64,000 nucleotides of DNA from Eriocheir sinensis (GCF_024679095.1 NC_066562.1:8771398-8835397), one strand, 5' to 3'; shown: positions 1-10,345, numbered from the stretch's first letter. The notes: generated from the letters alone by a model not told the origin. Numbers and translations are program-made.

Positions 1-480
1 TCACTCTCTCGGAAAACAAGTGAGCCTCAGATTTGTCGCCTTGATGTTTCATGTTTCTCCTTTCGTCTGTTATTTTTCCTGCCATTGTTTATTTGTTTTG
101 TTTTTGTTTACTTTTGTTTTTTGGGGGGAACTGTAAGAATTCTCAAGTACTATTACTGGGCTGTTCTTATTAACGAATCAGTGTTTTTTTTTTCTTACTC
201 GTGATAAACAGTTTTTTTTTTATAAGTGCTGGTGAACAGGAAAAAAAAGAAGAGGAATATATTTACCTGAAGAAAAGCGTGAATTTCGAGTCTGATATCC
301 TGAATTCATAGCAGGATCGTCTTATGGATTTTACGTCTGTTTACTGTTATTTATACCTTGGCCTCCGTCTCTATGTATGAATCTACTCTCTACTAGGAAT
401 AAAACACAAAGAAAAACACAAAAAAATACCATTCACAGCATTACAAACACACACACTTTCCAAACGCCTGTACTACCTGA
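1..480. other. Complex AT-rich sequence, no gene seen
   Basis: Mostly unique AT-rich sequence with several T or A runs of 8-10 bases. No open frame of note, no splice-bounded exon and no repeat periodicity are visible. It ends near a short (AC)n stretch at about 446-458. Confidence 0.6.
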
Positions 481-615
481 AGTTTTATGTGGCGGGCGGA
501 CAGGTGGGCAGGGACAGGTAGGCAGACAGGTAGAGAAAACGTTGTTAATTTGAGGTGAGTGGCTTCAATAAGGGAGAACTGTGGGGTTAAGGGGCGACTA
601 ATTACTGTGTTAGGG
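481..615. promoter_or_regulatory. Complex island with CAGGTG/CAGGTAG and AATTA motifs
   Basis: A non-repetitive patch between AT-rich DNA and a purine minisatellite. It holds CAGGTGG at 501, CAGGTAG at 515 and 527, a TTAATTT at about 544 and a CTAATTAC at 598. CAGGTAG is the known binding word of the pioneer factor Zelda in insects and CAGGTG is an E-box. Regulatory function is inferred only from this motif mix and from the resemblance to the other islands in this window. Confidence 0.3.
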
Positions 616-628
616 GACCGGGAATGAC

Positions 629-1075
629 GGGGACTGTATTGATGGGAGAGAGGAAGGGAGAAGAGGGAGGAGATAGCAGGGAAAAGGATGAGGATGAAAC
701 AGAGATAAAGGAAAGGAGAGGAAAGGGAATGAAGCAGAAAGGGGACTGTATTGATGGAAGAGAGGAAGGGAAGGGAAGAGGGAGGAGACAGCAAGGTATA
801 GGGAAGTGGATGAGTTTGAGATAAGGGAAAGGATAGGAAAGGGAATGAAGCAGAAAGGGGAATGTATTGATGGGAGTGAGGAAGGGAGGGGAAGAGAGAG
901 GAGATAACAGGGTATAGAAGGGGATGAGGCAGAGGTAAAAGGAAAGGAGAGGAAAGGGAATGAAGCAGAAAGGGGACTGTATTGATGGGAAAGAGGAAGG
1001 GAGAAGAAGAGGGAGGAGACAGCATGGTATAGGGAAGGGGATGAAGTGGGGATCAAGGGAATGAAGCAGAAAGAG
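629..1075. repeat. Purine-rich minisatellite, about 115-bp unit, 4 copies
   Basis: Units begin with GGGGACTGTATTGATGGGA or a close variant at 629, 741, 857 and 972, giving periods of 112, 116 and 115 bp. Each unit ends with GGGAATGAAGCAGAAA. The reverse strand reads open in more than one frame only because the array is almost pure pyrimidine there, so stop codons are rare. Confidence 0.93.
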
Positions 1076-1380
1076 AATGGAAAGAAAAGAGAGATAAGAG
1101 ATGGAAAGAGAAAGGAAAATGGATGGAGAAAGATAGTGAAATGAAGAGGAGGAGATAAGGGATGCTGAGATTGGAGAAGAGAGGAAGTGAGGATAATGAT
1201 AGAAAGAGAGAGGTAAAGATAGGAATAAGGATGGTAGAGGAAGGGAAAAGAGAACAGTGAAGAGAAGAGAATATATATGAAAATAATGATGGATAGCGAA
1301 GAGAAAGGAGTGCTGAGAAGGGAAAAGAAAAGGGAGGTAAAATCTATGGAGGAAGAGAGATTAAATTAACGTAGAGGAGT
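1076..1380. repeat. Degenerate polypurine tract
   Basis: A continuation of the G/A-rich strand after the 115-bp array, built of short GGAAGAG and GAAAGAGA words without a fixed period. No gene is visible. Confidence 0.7.
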
Positions 1381-1507
1381 ATTTTTTTTCCTGCCATATA
1401 TCTCACCTTTTTTTTTCTCTCTCTCTCTCTTTCCTCATCTTCTCATATCTCTTCTCTCCCTTCCTCTTCCCTCTCTTCCTGATAGATAATGAAAACAAAA
1501 TTAACAC

Positions 1508-1549
<42 letters not shown>

Positions 1550-1640
1550 TCTTCGCGTCAATAAGGAAAGTAAGATAACCGATTTTTTTCTATTATTAAG
1601 AGAGAGAGAGAGAGAGAGAAGGGTCAGGGTCAGGGCTTGT
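1381..1640. repeat. Mixed microsatellites: (CT)n, (CA)n and (GA)n
   Basis: A short polypyrimidine stretch is followed by (CA)n at 1505-1548 and (GA)n at 1599-1619, then the hexamer GGGTCA twice at about 1620-1632. Confidence 0.9.
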
Positions 1641-1668
1641 GTGTGTGCGTGTGTGAAGATGTTCTTGG

Positions 1669-1671
<3 letters not shown>

Positions 1672-1730
<59 letters not shown>

Positions 1731-1731
1731 G
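1672..1731. repeat. Compound (GT)n(GA)n microsatellite
   Basis: A (GT)n run at 1672-1709 changes directly into (GA)n at 1710-1731. Confidence 0.95.
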
Positions 1732-1930
1732 GTCAGGGGTCACAAGATATTAACAGAGTGCCCAGCAGATAATTAAATAGACATTAGGGTAGTGAAGGGA
1801 TTGAGTCGTGCCTGAGTTAAATTGCAAGCTTGGAAACAGTGGTGGTGGTGGTGGAGGAGGAGGAGGAGGAGGAGGTGGAAGAGGAGGATCTGTGGAACTG
1901 CACGTGTGTGGAGTTGTGTTTTGAGTGGTT
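1732..1930. other. Short complex stretch with GGT/GGA trinucleotides
   Basis: 1740-1830 is complex sequence with an AATTAAAT word. 1832-1890 is GGT then GGA trinucleotide repeat, which makes a Val/Glu-rich frame that I do not regard as a gene. Confidence 0.6.
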
Positions 1931-2167
1931 AATTAGGTGGACTGTGACAGGTGTGAGTATGTATGTATGTATGTATGTGGATATGACAGGTAGACAAGCG
2001 TATGTTAATATGTATCCAAAAAAAATTAATATGAGTAGTTACAAGTCAGCTGTTAATATGTATCCGTGTTATATGTATCCCCCAAAAGTCATATGTTAAG
2101 AGTTACAAGTCAGCTGTTTTGGATGTGTGTTTTTTGGATAATGATAATATGTGTACCTCTAGGACAG

Positions 2168-2202
<35 letters not shown>

Positions 2203-2399
2203 GTCAGGTATATATGTGTACTTTCAAGACAGATGTATGTTTGTTTTTGTTCAGATAAGGAGATAATGTGTACCTCCTAAATCAGTTGTGTATTCTTATG
2301 TATCCAGATAGACAGTTGTGCAGTGCTATGTGTCCCCAAAGTCAGGTATATGTGTGCTTTGAAGACAGATGTATGTTTGATTTGTTTAGATAATGAGAT
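1931..2399. repeat. Degenerate tandem sequence with a 138-bp duplication
   Basis: Words such as AGTTACAAGTCAGCTGTT recur at 2036 and 2100. GTCAGGTATATATGTGTACT at 2203 matches a related stretch at 2341, both followed by AGACAGATGTATGTTTG, an offset of 138 bp. A (GT)n tract lies at 2169-2199. Confidence 0.75.
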
Positions 2400-2945
2400 A
2401 TGTGCACTACTTCAACAGGTATGTGTGTGTGTTCATGTGTGTGTGTCCGGGTGTTAGGTATATGTGTTTGAAGTCAGGTATGCAGGCAGGTGTGTGTGAC
2501 AGGTGTGGCGTGTGTGTTCATGTGTGTGTCTCCGGGTTGTCAGGTATAAGTGTGTTTGAAGTCAGGTGTGCAGGTGTGTGACAGGTGTGGAGTGTGTTTA
2601 TGTGTGTGTATCTCCGGGTAGTCAGGTATAAGTGTGTTTGAAGTCAGGTATGCAGGCAGGTGTGTGTGACAGGTGTGGATTGTGTTCATACGTGTGTGTG
2701 GAGCCGTGTGGTCAGGTATGCGGGCAGCCAGGTGTGTGTGACAGGTGTGGAGTGTGTCTTTATGTGTGTGTGGAGCCGTGTGGTCAGGTATAAGTGTGTT
2801 TGAAGTCAGGTATGCGGGCAGCCACGTGTGTGTGACAGGTGTGGTGTGTGTGTTCTTATGTGTGTGTCCGGGAAAGTCAGTTATGTGTTTGGAGTCAGGT
2901 ATGCGGGTAGGCAGGTGTGTGTGACAGGTGTGGCGTGTTTGGTCA
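2400..2945. repeat. GT-rich minisatellite, about 72-94-bp unit
   Basis: The word GACAGGTGTGG occurs at 2498, 2580, 2668, 2740, 2834 and 2923, each followed by a GTGTGT segment, a CCGGGTAGTCAGG or GAGCCGTGTGGTCAGG segment and TTTGAAGTCAGGTATGC. Unit length varies because the internal GT run expands and contracts. Open frames in both directions are by-products. Confidence 0.9.
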
Positions 2946-3054
2946 GCGGCGGGCGGCGTGGCGGTGGGTACGGAGGCGCCCGTGTCGTGGGTCACTACAG
3001 TCGTGGGAAACGCCCAGTGACCTTCCCGACCCCTGCCTCGCCGCCACCACCATC
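2938..3054. other. Short GC-rich complex island
   Basis: A GC-rich non-repetitive patch (GGCGGGCGGCG, then GTGGGTCACTACAG and CAGTGACC) between two repeat arrays. It is too short to interpret. A GC-box-like core is present but there is no other sign of a promoter. Confidence 0.4.
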
Positions 3055-3345
3055 CCCCACCAGGCCGACCACCCCCCAACAACCCCCACCACTCTTATAT
3101 CCCCTCCCTACCTCCACCTCCATTACCACCCCAACCTCCCCCTCCTTCACCCACCACTTCTTTTTCCCCCTCCACCCTAACCACCACCACCACCACCACC
3201 CCTAGATCCTCCACCAGGCCGTCCACCCCCCAACAACCCCCATCACTCTTATATCCCCTCCCTACCTCCACCTCCATTACCACCCCAACATCCCCCTCTT
3301 TCAACCACCACTCCTTTTTCCCCCACCACCCTGACCACCACCACC
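3055..3345. repeat. C-rich direct duplication, 154-bp offset
   Basis: CAGGCCG(A/T)CCACCCCCCAAC begins at 3061 and again at 3215. The two copies stay aligned through ACTCTTATATCCCCTCCC and CCTCCACCTCCATTACCACC. The purine strand gives Gly/Val-rich frames that are repeat artefacts. Confidence 0.92.
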
Positions 3346-3780
3346 ACCGCCCAGACCAACCACCTCCTCAACCAACACCACCATCGTCACCTTCCACTCC
3401 CTCAACCACTTCCACCTTCTTTACCACGACAACTATCATCTTCACCACCATCACCACCACTAACAACACCGCCATAACCACTCCCAGATTCTCCTGCATA
3501 CCACCATCACCACCATCATCACCATCACCTCCAGTCACTATAATGTTCATCACCAAACTCCACCAATGTCAGATTCACCATCATCGTCATTCCCATCACC
3601 ACCATCATCACCATCATCACCATCACATCCAACGGCTAACTCATTTCCACTCCCCCTTCACTCTTCCCTCGGTCACTCCCTTACCTAACTCCCTCTTCCC
3701 CTCCCCCTTCCTCCTCCCTCTCCTCCCCCCTCCCCCCAAGCCTCCTCATCCTTCAATGTCACCAAAATATTTGTTTTTTT
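3346..3780. repeat. Imperfect CCA/CAT trinucleotide repeat and C-rich tail
   Basis: Interspersed CACCAC, CATCAC and ATCATC triplets run to about 3630, then C/T-rich sequence. They give His/Thr or Val/Asp-rich open frames. I see no gene. Confidence 0.85.
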
Positions 3781-3988
3781 ACGTCATGGCTTTTTAAGAA
3801 TTTTTGGGGAGTAAACTTTTTTTTTTTTTTAAGAGCTCGAGGTTAATGTTTTGACGAGTGGTTTTGTGGTTAATAACTTTTTGTAAACAACTTTTAGTAT
3901 ATGTTTTTATTTTTTTAAACTGTTTTGGGTGAAATTTTTGGTTAATTTTTTAGTTTATTTATTTGCAGGTTCATTTTTGACACTTCAG
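3781..3988. other. T-rich complex sequence, nothing recognised
   Basis: AT-rich with T runs up to about 13 bases. It contains no repeat array and no convincing exon. Confidence 0.6.
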
Positions 3989-4158
3989 CACAAGCTTCTA
4001 CAACCCCGACAAAGCACTCAAACACAAGCTTCTATAACCCCGACAAAGCACTCAAACACAAGCTTCTACAACCCCGACAAAGCACTCAAACACAAGCTTC
4101 TACAACCCCGACAAAGCACTCAATCACAAGCTTCTACAACAACGAAAAAACACCCATT
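3989..4158. repeat. 34-bp tandem repeat, 5 copies
   Basis: Units beginning CACAAGCTTCTACAACCCCG start at 3989, 4023, 4057, 4091 and 4125, an exact 34-bp step. The first four units differ at one or two bases and the last decays. Each contains a HindIII word AAGCTT. The period is not a multiple of three, so the overlapping frame is not a repeat protein. There are no unique spacers, so it is not a CRISPR. Confidence 0.96.
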
Positions 4159-4685
4159 AACCATTTCATTCATTTTGGTTGTTTTGTATTGTTGTTTGTG
4201 TTATCATTATCCTCAACGCTCCCTGTTCCAATATTTCTTAATCTCTTTGTATCTCCATGAATTTATATCAATCTCCATAATAATTATTCTTGGCAAGCAG
4301 TTTTTTGGGCTGACAAGTTTTCTGTTCATTGGTTTTAAGTCTATGGTCTAGTGAGCAATTTACTTCATCTAACGTTCTCACCTTTGGATAGTTTTAAACG
4401 TTCATTACACTTCTTTACGTTAACCTGAGTTCATTTATTACAAGGAGTGTTTTTTTTTTCCTGAACTTATTTTTGGGGTAAGGAATTTTGTGTCTCTCGT
4501 ATTTTGGGATTTCTCGACATTTCTTTCACAACTTCTTAACTTTTCACTCGTAACCAACGCAACTTTTTTTTTTTAATTGTTACTTTGTTGTTGTTTTGTT
4601 CAGGCAATCAACATTTTTACGTCATTTTTGCTTTCTTTTGTTTTTTTTTCTTCTCTCTTTCGGGAATTTTCATCCAGCGCGCTTG

Positions 4686-4690
<5 letters not shown>
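4159..4690. other. AT-rich complex sequence, nothing recognised
   Basis: About 530 bp of T-rich, mostly unique sequence with TTTTTTTTT runs. No repeat periodicity, RNA gene or exon can be supported. Confidence 0.55.

Positions 4691-4691
<1 letters not shown>

Positions 4692-4722
<31 letters not shown>
4692..4722. repeat. (CA)n microsatellite
   Basis: A pure AC dinucleotide run just upstream of a 12-bp minisatellite. Confidence 0.97.
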
Positions 4723-4724
<2 letters not shown>

Positions 4725-4732
4725 AGATCATT

Positions 4733-5063
4733 GTCTTCCACCTCGTCTTCCACTTCGTCTTCCACTTCATCTTCCACTTCTTCCACTTCATCTTCCACTT
4801 CGTCTTCCACTTCGTCTTCCATTTCGTCTTCCACTTCTTCCACTTCGTCTTTCACTTCGTCTTCCACTTCATCTTCCACTTCGTCTTCCACTTCGTCTTC
4901 CATTTCGTCTTCCACTTATTCCACTTCGTCTTTCACTTCGTCTTCCACTTCATCTTCCACTTCGTCTACCACTTCATCTTCCACTTCTTCCATTTCGTCT
5001 TCCACTTCGTTCTCCACTTCGTCTTCCACTTCATCTTCCACTTCGTTTTCCACTTTGTCTCGG
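4733..5063. repeat. TCTTCCACTTCG 12-bp minisatellite (with 9-bp variants)
   Basis: About 28 imperfect copies of TCTTCCACTTCG or TCTTCCACT. All units are multiples of three, so several frames stay open: Ser/Thr-rich and Phe-His-rich on +, and an acidic Glu-Asp-Val run on the reverse strand. Substitutions change all frames alike, and no non-repetitive coding sequence flanks it, so I treat it as a minisatellite. Confidence 0.93.
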
Positions 5064-5124
5064 AATCTTTCTCTTTCTCGTCATACACAAACAAGTGCTG
5101 ATGAAATATAGTTAGCACGCACGC

Positions 5125-5126
<2 letters not shown>

Positions 5127-5188
<62 letters not shown>
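5127..5188. repeat. (CA)n microsatellite, about 31 repeats
   Basis: An uninterrupted AC run. Confidence 0.97.
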
Positions 5189-5191
<3 letters not shown>

Positions 5192-5576
5192 AATTGCTTT
5201 CATCATCTCAGTGTACTTATTTCATCTCATTTTCCTTACTCTTTTTTGTCTTTCCTCCTCTTTTCTTCTCCCTTATATTATTTTCCTTCTCTGGTGTAGT
5301 TTTGTTTTCCTTTCCGTATATAGATAGAAGGAAAATGACAAAAAAAAAAGATATATTAATTTCCGGTGTTTTTCATTTTAATTATCTTCCTTTTTCTTTT
5401 ATTTCTATTTCTCTTGTATTTTTTCTTCCTTCCTGTATTAATCTCCCATTCTCCCTATTGATCAATGGCCTATGTGTCGGAGATGAGCACGGAGGCAACG
5501 AGTAGCTATAGTATGCCCTCAACTTTACCTGTACCCTCCCATTTTCAGTTCCCATGCTTTCTCCGTTTTTCCCTTC
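5189..5576. other. T-rich sequence, nothing recognised
   Basis: Start of a long pyrimidine domain. It includes a short complex patch at 5460-5530 (GGCCTATGTGTCGGAGATGA) of unknown meaning. Confidence 0.55.
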
Positions 5577-6540
5577 CTCCTCCTCCTCCTCCTCCTCCTC
5601 CTCCTCCTGTACTTTCTCTTAGCATTCCAACAGTTTTTAATTTTCACAAACTTTACTTTCTCTCCCCTGCAATCTTCACCTCCCCTCCCCCCTCTCCCCT
5701 CTCCCCCGCTTCCCCCTCCTCCCCCCCTCTTTCTCACCCCTTCCACCTTCCCTCCCTCTCATTACTCTCTTGGAACATTCGCCATTTGTTTCCCTGTTTT
5801 CATTTCTCGTTTTCGTTTCTCTGGTTATTTTTTTTTTCTGTGCCTGTTTTGGATTTCTTTTTTTTCTCTTCTCTTTTTTTCTCTCCTCTAATTTCCGTTT
5901 TTGCTTGTAGTTTTTTTTTTCCGTATCCTCCTTTTTTTCCTCATTTTTAAACTTTTTTTCGGCTTAATTACTTTTGTTTTTTCCCGTTAATTCTGTTTCC
6001 TTCCTTCTTCTTATTCTTCTCTTCTTTCTTCTTTCTTTTTTTCCTTCTTTCTGTCTTCTTTCTGTTTGCTTCTACCTTCCCCTCCCCTCCCCTTGTTCCT
6101 CCCCTCCTTTCACTCCCCTCCCAATCCCTACAAAACTCCACCCCAGTGTTTTCTTTCCTCCCCAACCTTCCCAGACCTGCAACTTCTCCTCCCCATCCAC
6201 ACCAATCCACTCCCCACTTCCACCTCCCCTCCTCATCAACAGTGGTCTCATCCTTCTCATCCCCCCCCCACACACACACACTACCCCGTCACCCAGCCTC
6301 CTCCTCCTCCTCATCCGCCAAGCGCCTCAGTCCTCACCCAGCTTCCTAACCCCCTCTCAACCTCTCACATCCTCACCCATCTCGCTCAGCCTCTCACCCA
6401 CAGCATCCGGACCCCATCTCATCCCCCTTCACCCCTCCCCCATCACCCACACCTTTTTTATAGCAACCCCCTACCCACCCCACGTAACTCCCTACCCCTC
6501 AAGATCCACACACCTGCCTACCATTCCCGGGCCATTATAT
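5577..6540. repeat. Polypyrimidine domain with (CCT)n and C-rich runs
   Basis: (CCT)n at 5577-5608 is followed by about 900 bp in which the + strand is nearly all C and T. A CCCCCCC-(CA)n block lies at 6261-6281. Pro/Ser/Leu-rich open frames arise from composition alone. Confidence 0.85.
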
Positions 6541-6662
6541 CCCCGCCTCTGAGGTGCAGTCAATAAGCCGTTTATTCTTCGAAGTGTGGCCGGTCATTAG
6601 AGGCGATTTTGGCGTCTTGCTGCCCGCGCCGTGACCTGTTTTGCCCTTACTGTGACCCCTCC
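6541..6662. promoter_or_regulatory. Complex GC-balanced island
   Basis: Unique sequence including GGTGCAGTCAATAAGCC, TTATTCTTCGAAGTG and GCCGTGACCTG between two polypyrimidine tracts. It belongs to the set of small complex islands scattered through the window. A conserved or regulatory role is only inferred. Confidence 0.3.
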
Positions 6663-7265
6663 CCTCCCCCCTGCCTCCTCCTCCTCCTTCTGCTGCTCTT
6701 CCTCCTCCTCCTCCTCCTCCTCCTTATTCTGCTAGTTTCTTCTCCTCTGCGTTCTGTCTCTTCTTCCTTACTTTTTTTTTCTGGTTAGTTCGTATTCTTA
6801 TTTACTTCTTACTCCTCTTCATCCTGCTGCTCTTCCTCCTCCTCCTCCTCCTCCTCTTCCTCTTCCTCTTCCTCCTAATTCTGCTGTTTTCTTCTCCTCT
6901 TCCTTTTGTCTCTTCTTCCTTACTATTTTTTCTGGTTAGTTCCTTTTCCTGTTCTTCTTTACTCTCCTCCTCTTCCTCCTCCTCCTGCTCTTCCTCTTCC
7001 TCTTCCTCCTAATTCTGCTGTTTTCTTTTCCTCTTCCTTTTGTCTCTTCTCCTTTACTACTTTTCCTGCCAAGTTCCTTTTATTCTTCTTTACTCTTTCC
7101 TCTTCTTCCTTCTCCTTCTCCTCCTCCTCCTCCTCCTCCTCTTTATTCTACTGTTTTCTTCTACTCTTCCTTTTGTCTCTTCTTCCTTACTTTTTTTTCT
7201 CCTCTCCTAGTTGTTGTTTCCTTCTCCTATTCTTCCTCCGTTTGTTTTAATCTTCTTCTTTCTTC
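6663..7265. repeat. Polypyrimidine tandem array, about 133-152-bp unit
   Basis: ATTCTGCT followed by TTTCTTCTCCTCT begins at 6726, 6878, 7012 and 7145, periods 152, 134 and 133. Each unit is made of a (CTC)n tract, TTTTGTCTCTTCTTCCTTAC and TTTTTTCTGG or a variant. Unit length changes with the internal trinucleotide count. Confidence 0.88.
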
Positions 7266-7758
7266 TTCTTCTTCTTCTTCTTACTTTTCCTCCTCCTCCT
7301 CCTCCTTCTCCTGTTTTTGCTTTGTTTTGTAATTATTTCCTCTTTTTTTTATTCTTTCGCTTCCTCTTCTTTTTTCGTTCACATAATTTTCTCCAATTTC
7401 CTCTTATCTTCCTCCTCTTCCTTTTCTTCTTCCTATATCCCCTTTACTCTCCTTTTTCTCTTCTTACCCTCTTCTCCTCCTCCTCCTCCTCTTCCTCCTC
7501 CTCAGTGTTTCCTCCATTATATCCTCCATCTCTCTGCGTCCTGTGATCACTCCTCTTCCTTCTTCCATCCTCCTCCTCTCATCTTCACTGCCTCCTCTCC
7601 TTTCTTCCTCCTCCTCCTCCTCCTCCTCCTCCCCCTCCTCCTTCTCCTCCTCCTCCTCTGCCTCCTCTGCATCCTTCCTCCTCTTGCTTATTTCCCTCCC
7701 ATACCTCTTCTCCTCCTCCTCCTCCTCCTCCTCCTCCTCCTCCTCCTCCTCCCTTTCA
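7266..7758. repeat. (CTT)n/(CCT)n-rich polypyrimidine block
   Basis: Clusters of CTT (7255-7283) and CCT trinucleotides, the longest at 7708-7751. The opposite strand reads as an Arg-rich run. No gene. Confidence 0.92.
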
Positions 7759-7811
7759 TGAGGACTTTGGGTGTGAGGAACAAGTTTAGTGAGAAGTACA
7801 TAATTGACGCC

Positions 7812-7814
<3 letters not shown>

Positions 7815-7850
<36 letters not shown>

Positions 7851-7872
7851 TGCTCAAACAACATTACCAACC

Positions 7873-7905
<33 letters not shown>
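7815..7905. repeat. Paired (GA)n microsatellites with a 28-bp spacer
   Basis: (GA)n at 7816-7846 and 7875-7905, separated by GATGCTCAAACAACATTACC and a few more bases. Confidence 0.95.
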
Positions 7906-7907
<2 letters not shown>

Positions 7908-8093
7908 ACATGAAGCAGGTTTTTTATATGCGTTTAAAAAGAGTATGAGAAAGGCAGTGAAATATTTATACAGGAAAATATAAAAAAACAAAAAGGAGAC
8001 AGGTTGACGTATCTTTTAATTTCCTGTTTTATTTATTTATTTATTTATTTTTTTTTTTTTTCTGCGGTCGAGTCTCCATTAGCGAACGATTAA

Positions 8094-8142
<49 letters not shown>

Positions 8143-8160
8143 AACAAAAAAAAAAGCAAA
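7906..8160. repeat. AT-rich stretch with poly-T and (CA)n
   Basis: A TTTA tetranucleotide run leads into about 14 T at 8048-8061, followed by (AC)n at 8095-8140. Nothing else is recognised. Confidence 0.85.
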
Positions 8161-8745
8161 CTCCGTCGTCCTCTTAAGTAAAAAAAAAAAGAAAAAAATA
8201 CGTGTTTGAAAAAAAATATTAAAAAATCGAAAAAAATGTTCAGCTTTTTTTTTCTTTTATTTTTTGGATTTTTTTTTCTTTATTTTCTTCGTTAAAAAAA
8301 GAGAAAAAAATACGTGTGTGAGATAACAAGATGAAAACTAAATATATATCATAAAACCGTAAAAGTAATGTTATGCCCGAGAGGATAATGTGAACTTCTT
8401 TATCATCTTTTTCTTTTGGTTCTTTTTTTTTCATTTTCGTCGTTTAAAAAAAAAATGAGTTTGACGAAAAAAACAACAACGAAAACAATATTGAAAAAAT
8501 CGTCAAAATAATGTTATGCCCGAGAGGATTATGTCAACTTCTTTATCATCTTTTTCTTTTGGTTCTTTTTTTATTTCCGTCGTTAAAAAAAAATACGAGT
8601 TTGCCCCCAAAAAAAGGAAGAAAACTATATAGAAAAAATCGTCAAATAATGTTCTGCCCGAGACGATTATTTCAACTTTTTTATTATCTTTATGTTTTGG
8701 TTCTTTTTTCTCTCTTTATTTTCGTCTTTTTAATTGACGTGCGGC
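8161..8745. repeat. About 131-143-bp tandem array, 4 copies
   Basis: ATGTTATGCCCGAGAGGA or variants at 8237 (diverged), 8368, 8511 and 8649, periods 131, 143 and 138. Each is followed by ACTTCTTTATCATCTTTTTC and TTTCGTCGTTAAAAAAA. The first unit is the most decayed. Confidence 0.9.
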
Positions 8746-8880
8746 GCATAGAGGCGAACATTTATGAAGGATCACTTAAGCTTTTTCTGTTCCTCCGACT
8801 TTTATCATTAAACGTTTTGGCGGAGAGCGGAGAGACGGGAGGGAGGGAGAGAGGTAGAGAGGGAGACAAGGAGGTGGGTT
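8746..8880. other. Short complex stretch
   Basis: Unique sequence with GCGGCGCATAGAGGCG and ATTAAACGTTTTGG, going into GGGAGGGAG purine repeat. Confidence 0.5.
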
Positions 8881-9350
8881 AAGGTGGGTGGGTGGGTGGG
8901 TAGGAAGGAAGGAAGGAAGACAGTGGGTTGTTGAGGTTTGAAGGAGGAAAAAAGAAAGGAAGGAAGGAAGGAAGGATGGAAGAAAGGAAGGAAGGAAGGA
9001 AGGAAGAGAGGAAGACAGTGGGGTTTGTGAAGTTTTAAGGAGGAGGAAGAAAGAAAGGAATGAATGAATGAAGGAAGGAAGGAACGAAGAGAGGAAGAGA
9101 GTGGGTTGGTGGGGTATTTAGGAGGAGGAAGGAAGAAAGGAAGGAAGGAAGGAAGGAAAGGAGGGAGGAAGACAGTAAGTTGATGTGGTATTTAGGAGGA
9201 GAAAGAAAGAAAGGAAGGAAGGAAGGAAGGAAGAAAGGAAGGAGGGAAGGAATAGGAGGAAGAAAGGGAGGGGAGTGGAGTGAGTTGGGATATTCGGAGG
9301 AAAGTATGAGGAAGGGAAAAGGGAGGAAGGGAAGGGAAAGAAGGAAGAAA
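8881..9350. repeat. GGAA-rich minisatellite, about 74-96-bp unit
   Basis: AGACAGTGGG or a variant recurs at 8918, 9014, 9097 and 9171, each followed by a GGT/TTTAGGAGGAGGAA segment and an (AGGA)n run of variable length. The varying (AGGA)n accounts for the length differences. Confidence 0.9.
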
Positions 9351-9420
9351 ATACCACCACCACCACCACCACCACCACCACCACCACTACCAACAACAAC
9401 AACACCCCCTCCCCTCACTC
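9351..9420. repeat. (CCA)n and (CAA)n trinucleotide repeats
   Basis: (ACC)n at 9354-9389 followed by AACAACAACAACA and a C-rich tail. Confidence 0.95.
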
Positions 9421-9560
9421 CCTCCCCCTCCCCCCAATGCAGCTTGCGGGACCCGACTCACGCGTTGACCTCCCCATGACCTCCGCCGCGACCTCTTAGT
9501 GACCTGCGTCGCTTTACACGGCTTCTAATTAACACATTCCTAGGTGGGCAGGTGTTGGGG
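9421..9560. promoter_or_regulatory. Complex island with TGACCT words and TCTAATTAACA
   Basis: Unique GC-balanced sequence carrying GTTGACCTCC, CATGACCTCC, GCGACCTC and GTGACCTGCG within 9461-9510, then CTTCTAATTAACACATTC. TGACCT is the half-site read by many nuclear receptors and TAATTA is a homeodomain core. Function is inferred only. Confidence 0.3.
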
Positions 9561-10090
9561 GGGCGGACAGGTGAGGGGGGGCTAAGTGGGCAAGGGGGGG
9601 AAGGAGGGAGGGAAAGGTGTGGAAGGGAGGACCGATAGGAAGGTAAATAGTTTGGAAAATTGTACAGGGGGATTTTATGGACATGGGAAATAGGTAGGTG
9701 GGTAAGGGAGGGGAAAGAAGTGGGCAGAAGCGTTGAGGTGAAGGAAGGAAAGGGAGGAGGATAAGGGAGATGGGCAAGGATGAAGGGTGGAAGGAATGGG
9801 CAAGGAAGGCGAAAGGGAGCAATAGAGAGAAGCAGAGGAATAAGGGAGGAGAGGAGAGAGATTGGCAAAAAGTACGAGATGAAAAAGGGGGAGGAAACGA
9901 TAAGGATTTCAGGGAGTTAAGGGAGAGAAACTGGGTGGGAGGAAAGGGGGGAACAACAGGTAGATAAGAGTATGTGGGGAGAGGTATTAAGGGAGATGGG
10001 TAAGGGGTGGGAGGGTAAGGTAAGGGAGTTTATAGATAGGGTTGAAAGGAGGGAGAGCTTGCGAGGGAGGTTGGGGGGGGGTGGGGGGCA
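9561..10090. repeat. Polypurine, G-rich domain
   Basis: G/A-rich sequence with GGGGGGG runs at about 9557, 9573 and 10072-10088. The runs are long enough for G-quadruplex formation on the + strand. No period or gene is seen. Confidence 0.8.
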
Positions 10091-10099
10091 AGTTCCAAG

Positions 10100-10345
10100 C
10101 ACTACCTTCCTTCCTTCCTTCCTTCCGTCCTTCCTTCTTCTCTCAACCTTCCTTCCTTCCTTCTTTCCTTCCTTTCCCGCCCACATCCTGTCTCTCTCCC
10201 TTCCTTCCTTCCTTCCTTCCTTCCTTCTTTCCTTCCTTTTCCGCCCACATCCTGTCTCTCTCCCTTCCTTCCTTCCTTCCTTCCTTCCTTCCTTCTCCTC
10301 TCAACCTTCCTTCCTTCTTTCCCCTTCCACATCCGGTCTCCCTCC
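10100..10345. repeat. (TTCC)n array with a 64-bp higher-order unit
   Basis: CCGCCCACATCCTGTCTCTC occurs at 10177 and 10241, each followed by (TTCC)n. A diverged third version lies at about 10325. This is a compound of a microsatellite and a non-microsatellite block amplified together. Confidence 0.92.

Noticed and set aside
3080..3110. TATA-box promoter at ACTCTTATATCCCC
   Set aside because: The word is part of a 154-bp duplicated C-rich repeat and has no initiator or downstream transcript unit.
4577..5111. Ser/Thr-rich, His-Phe-rich and Glu-Asp-Val-rich proteins over the 12-bp repeat
   Set aside because: All frames are open at once because the unit length is a multiple of three, and there is no non-repetitive coding context.
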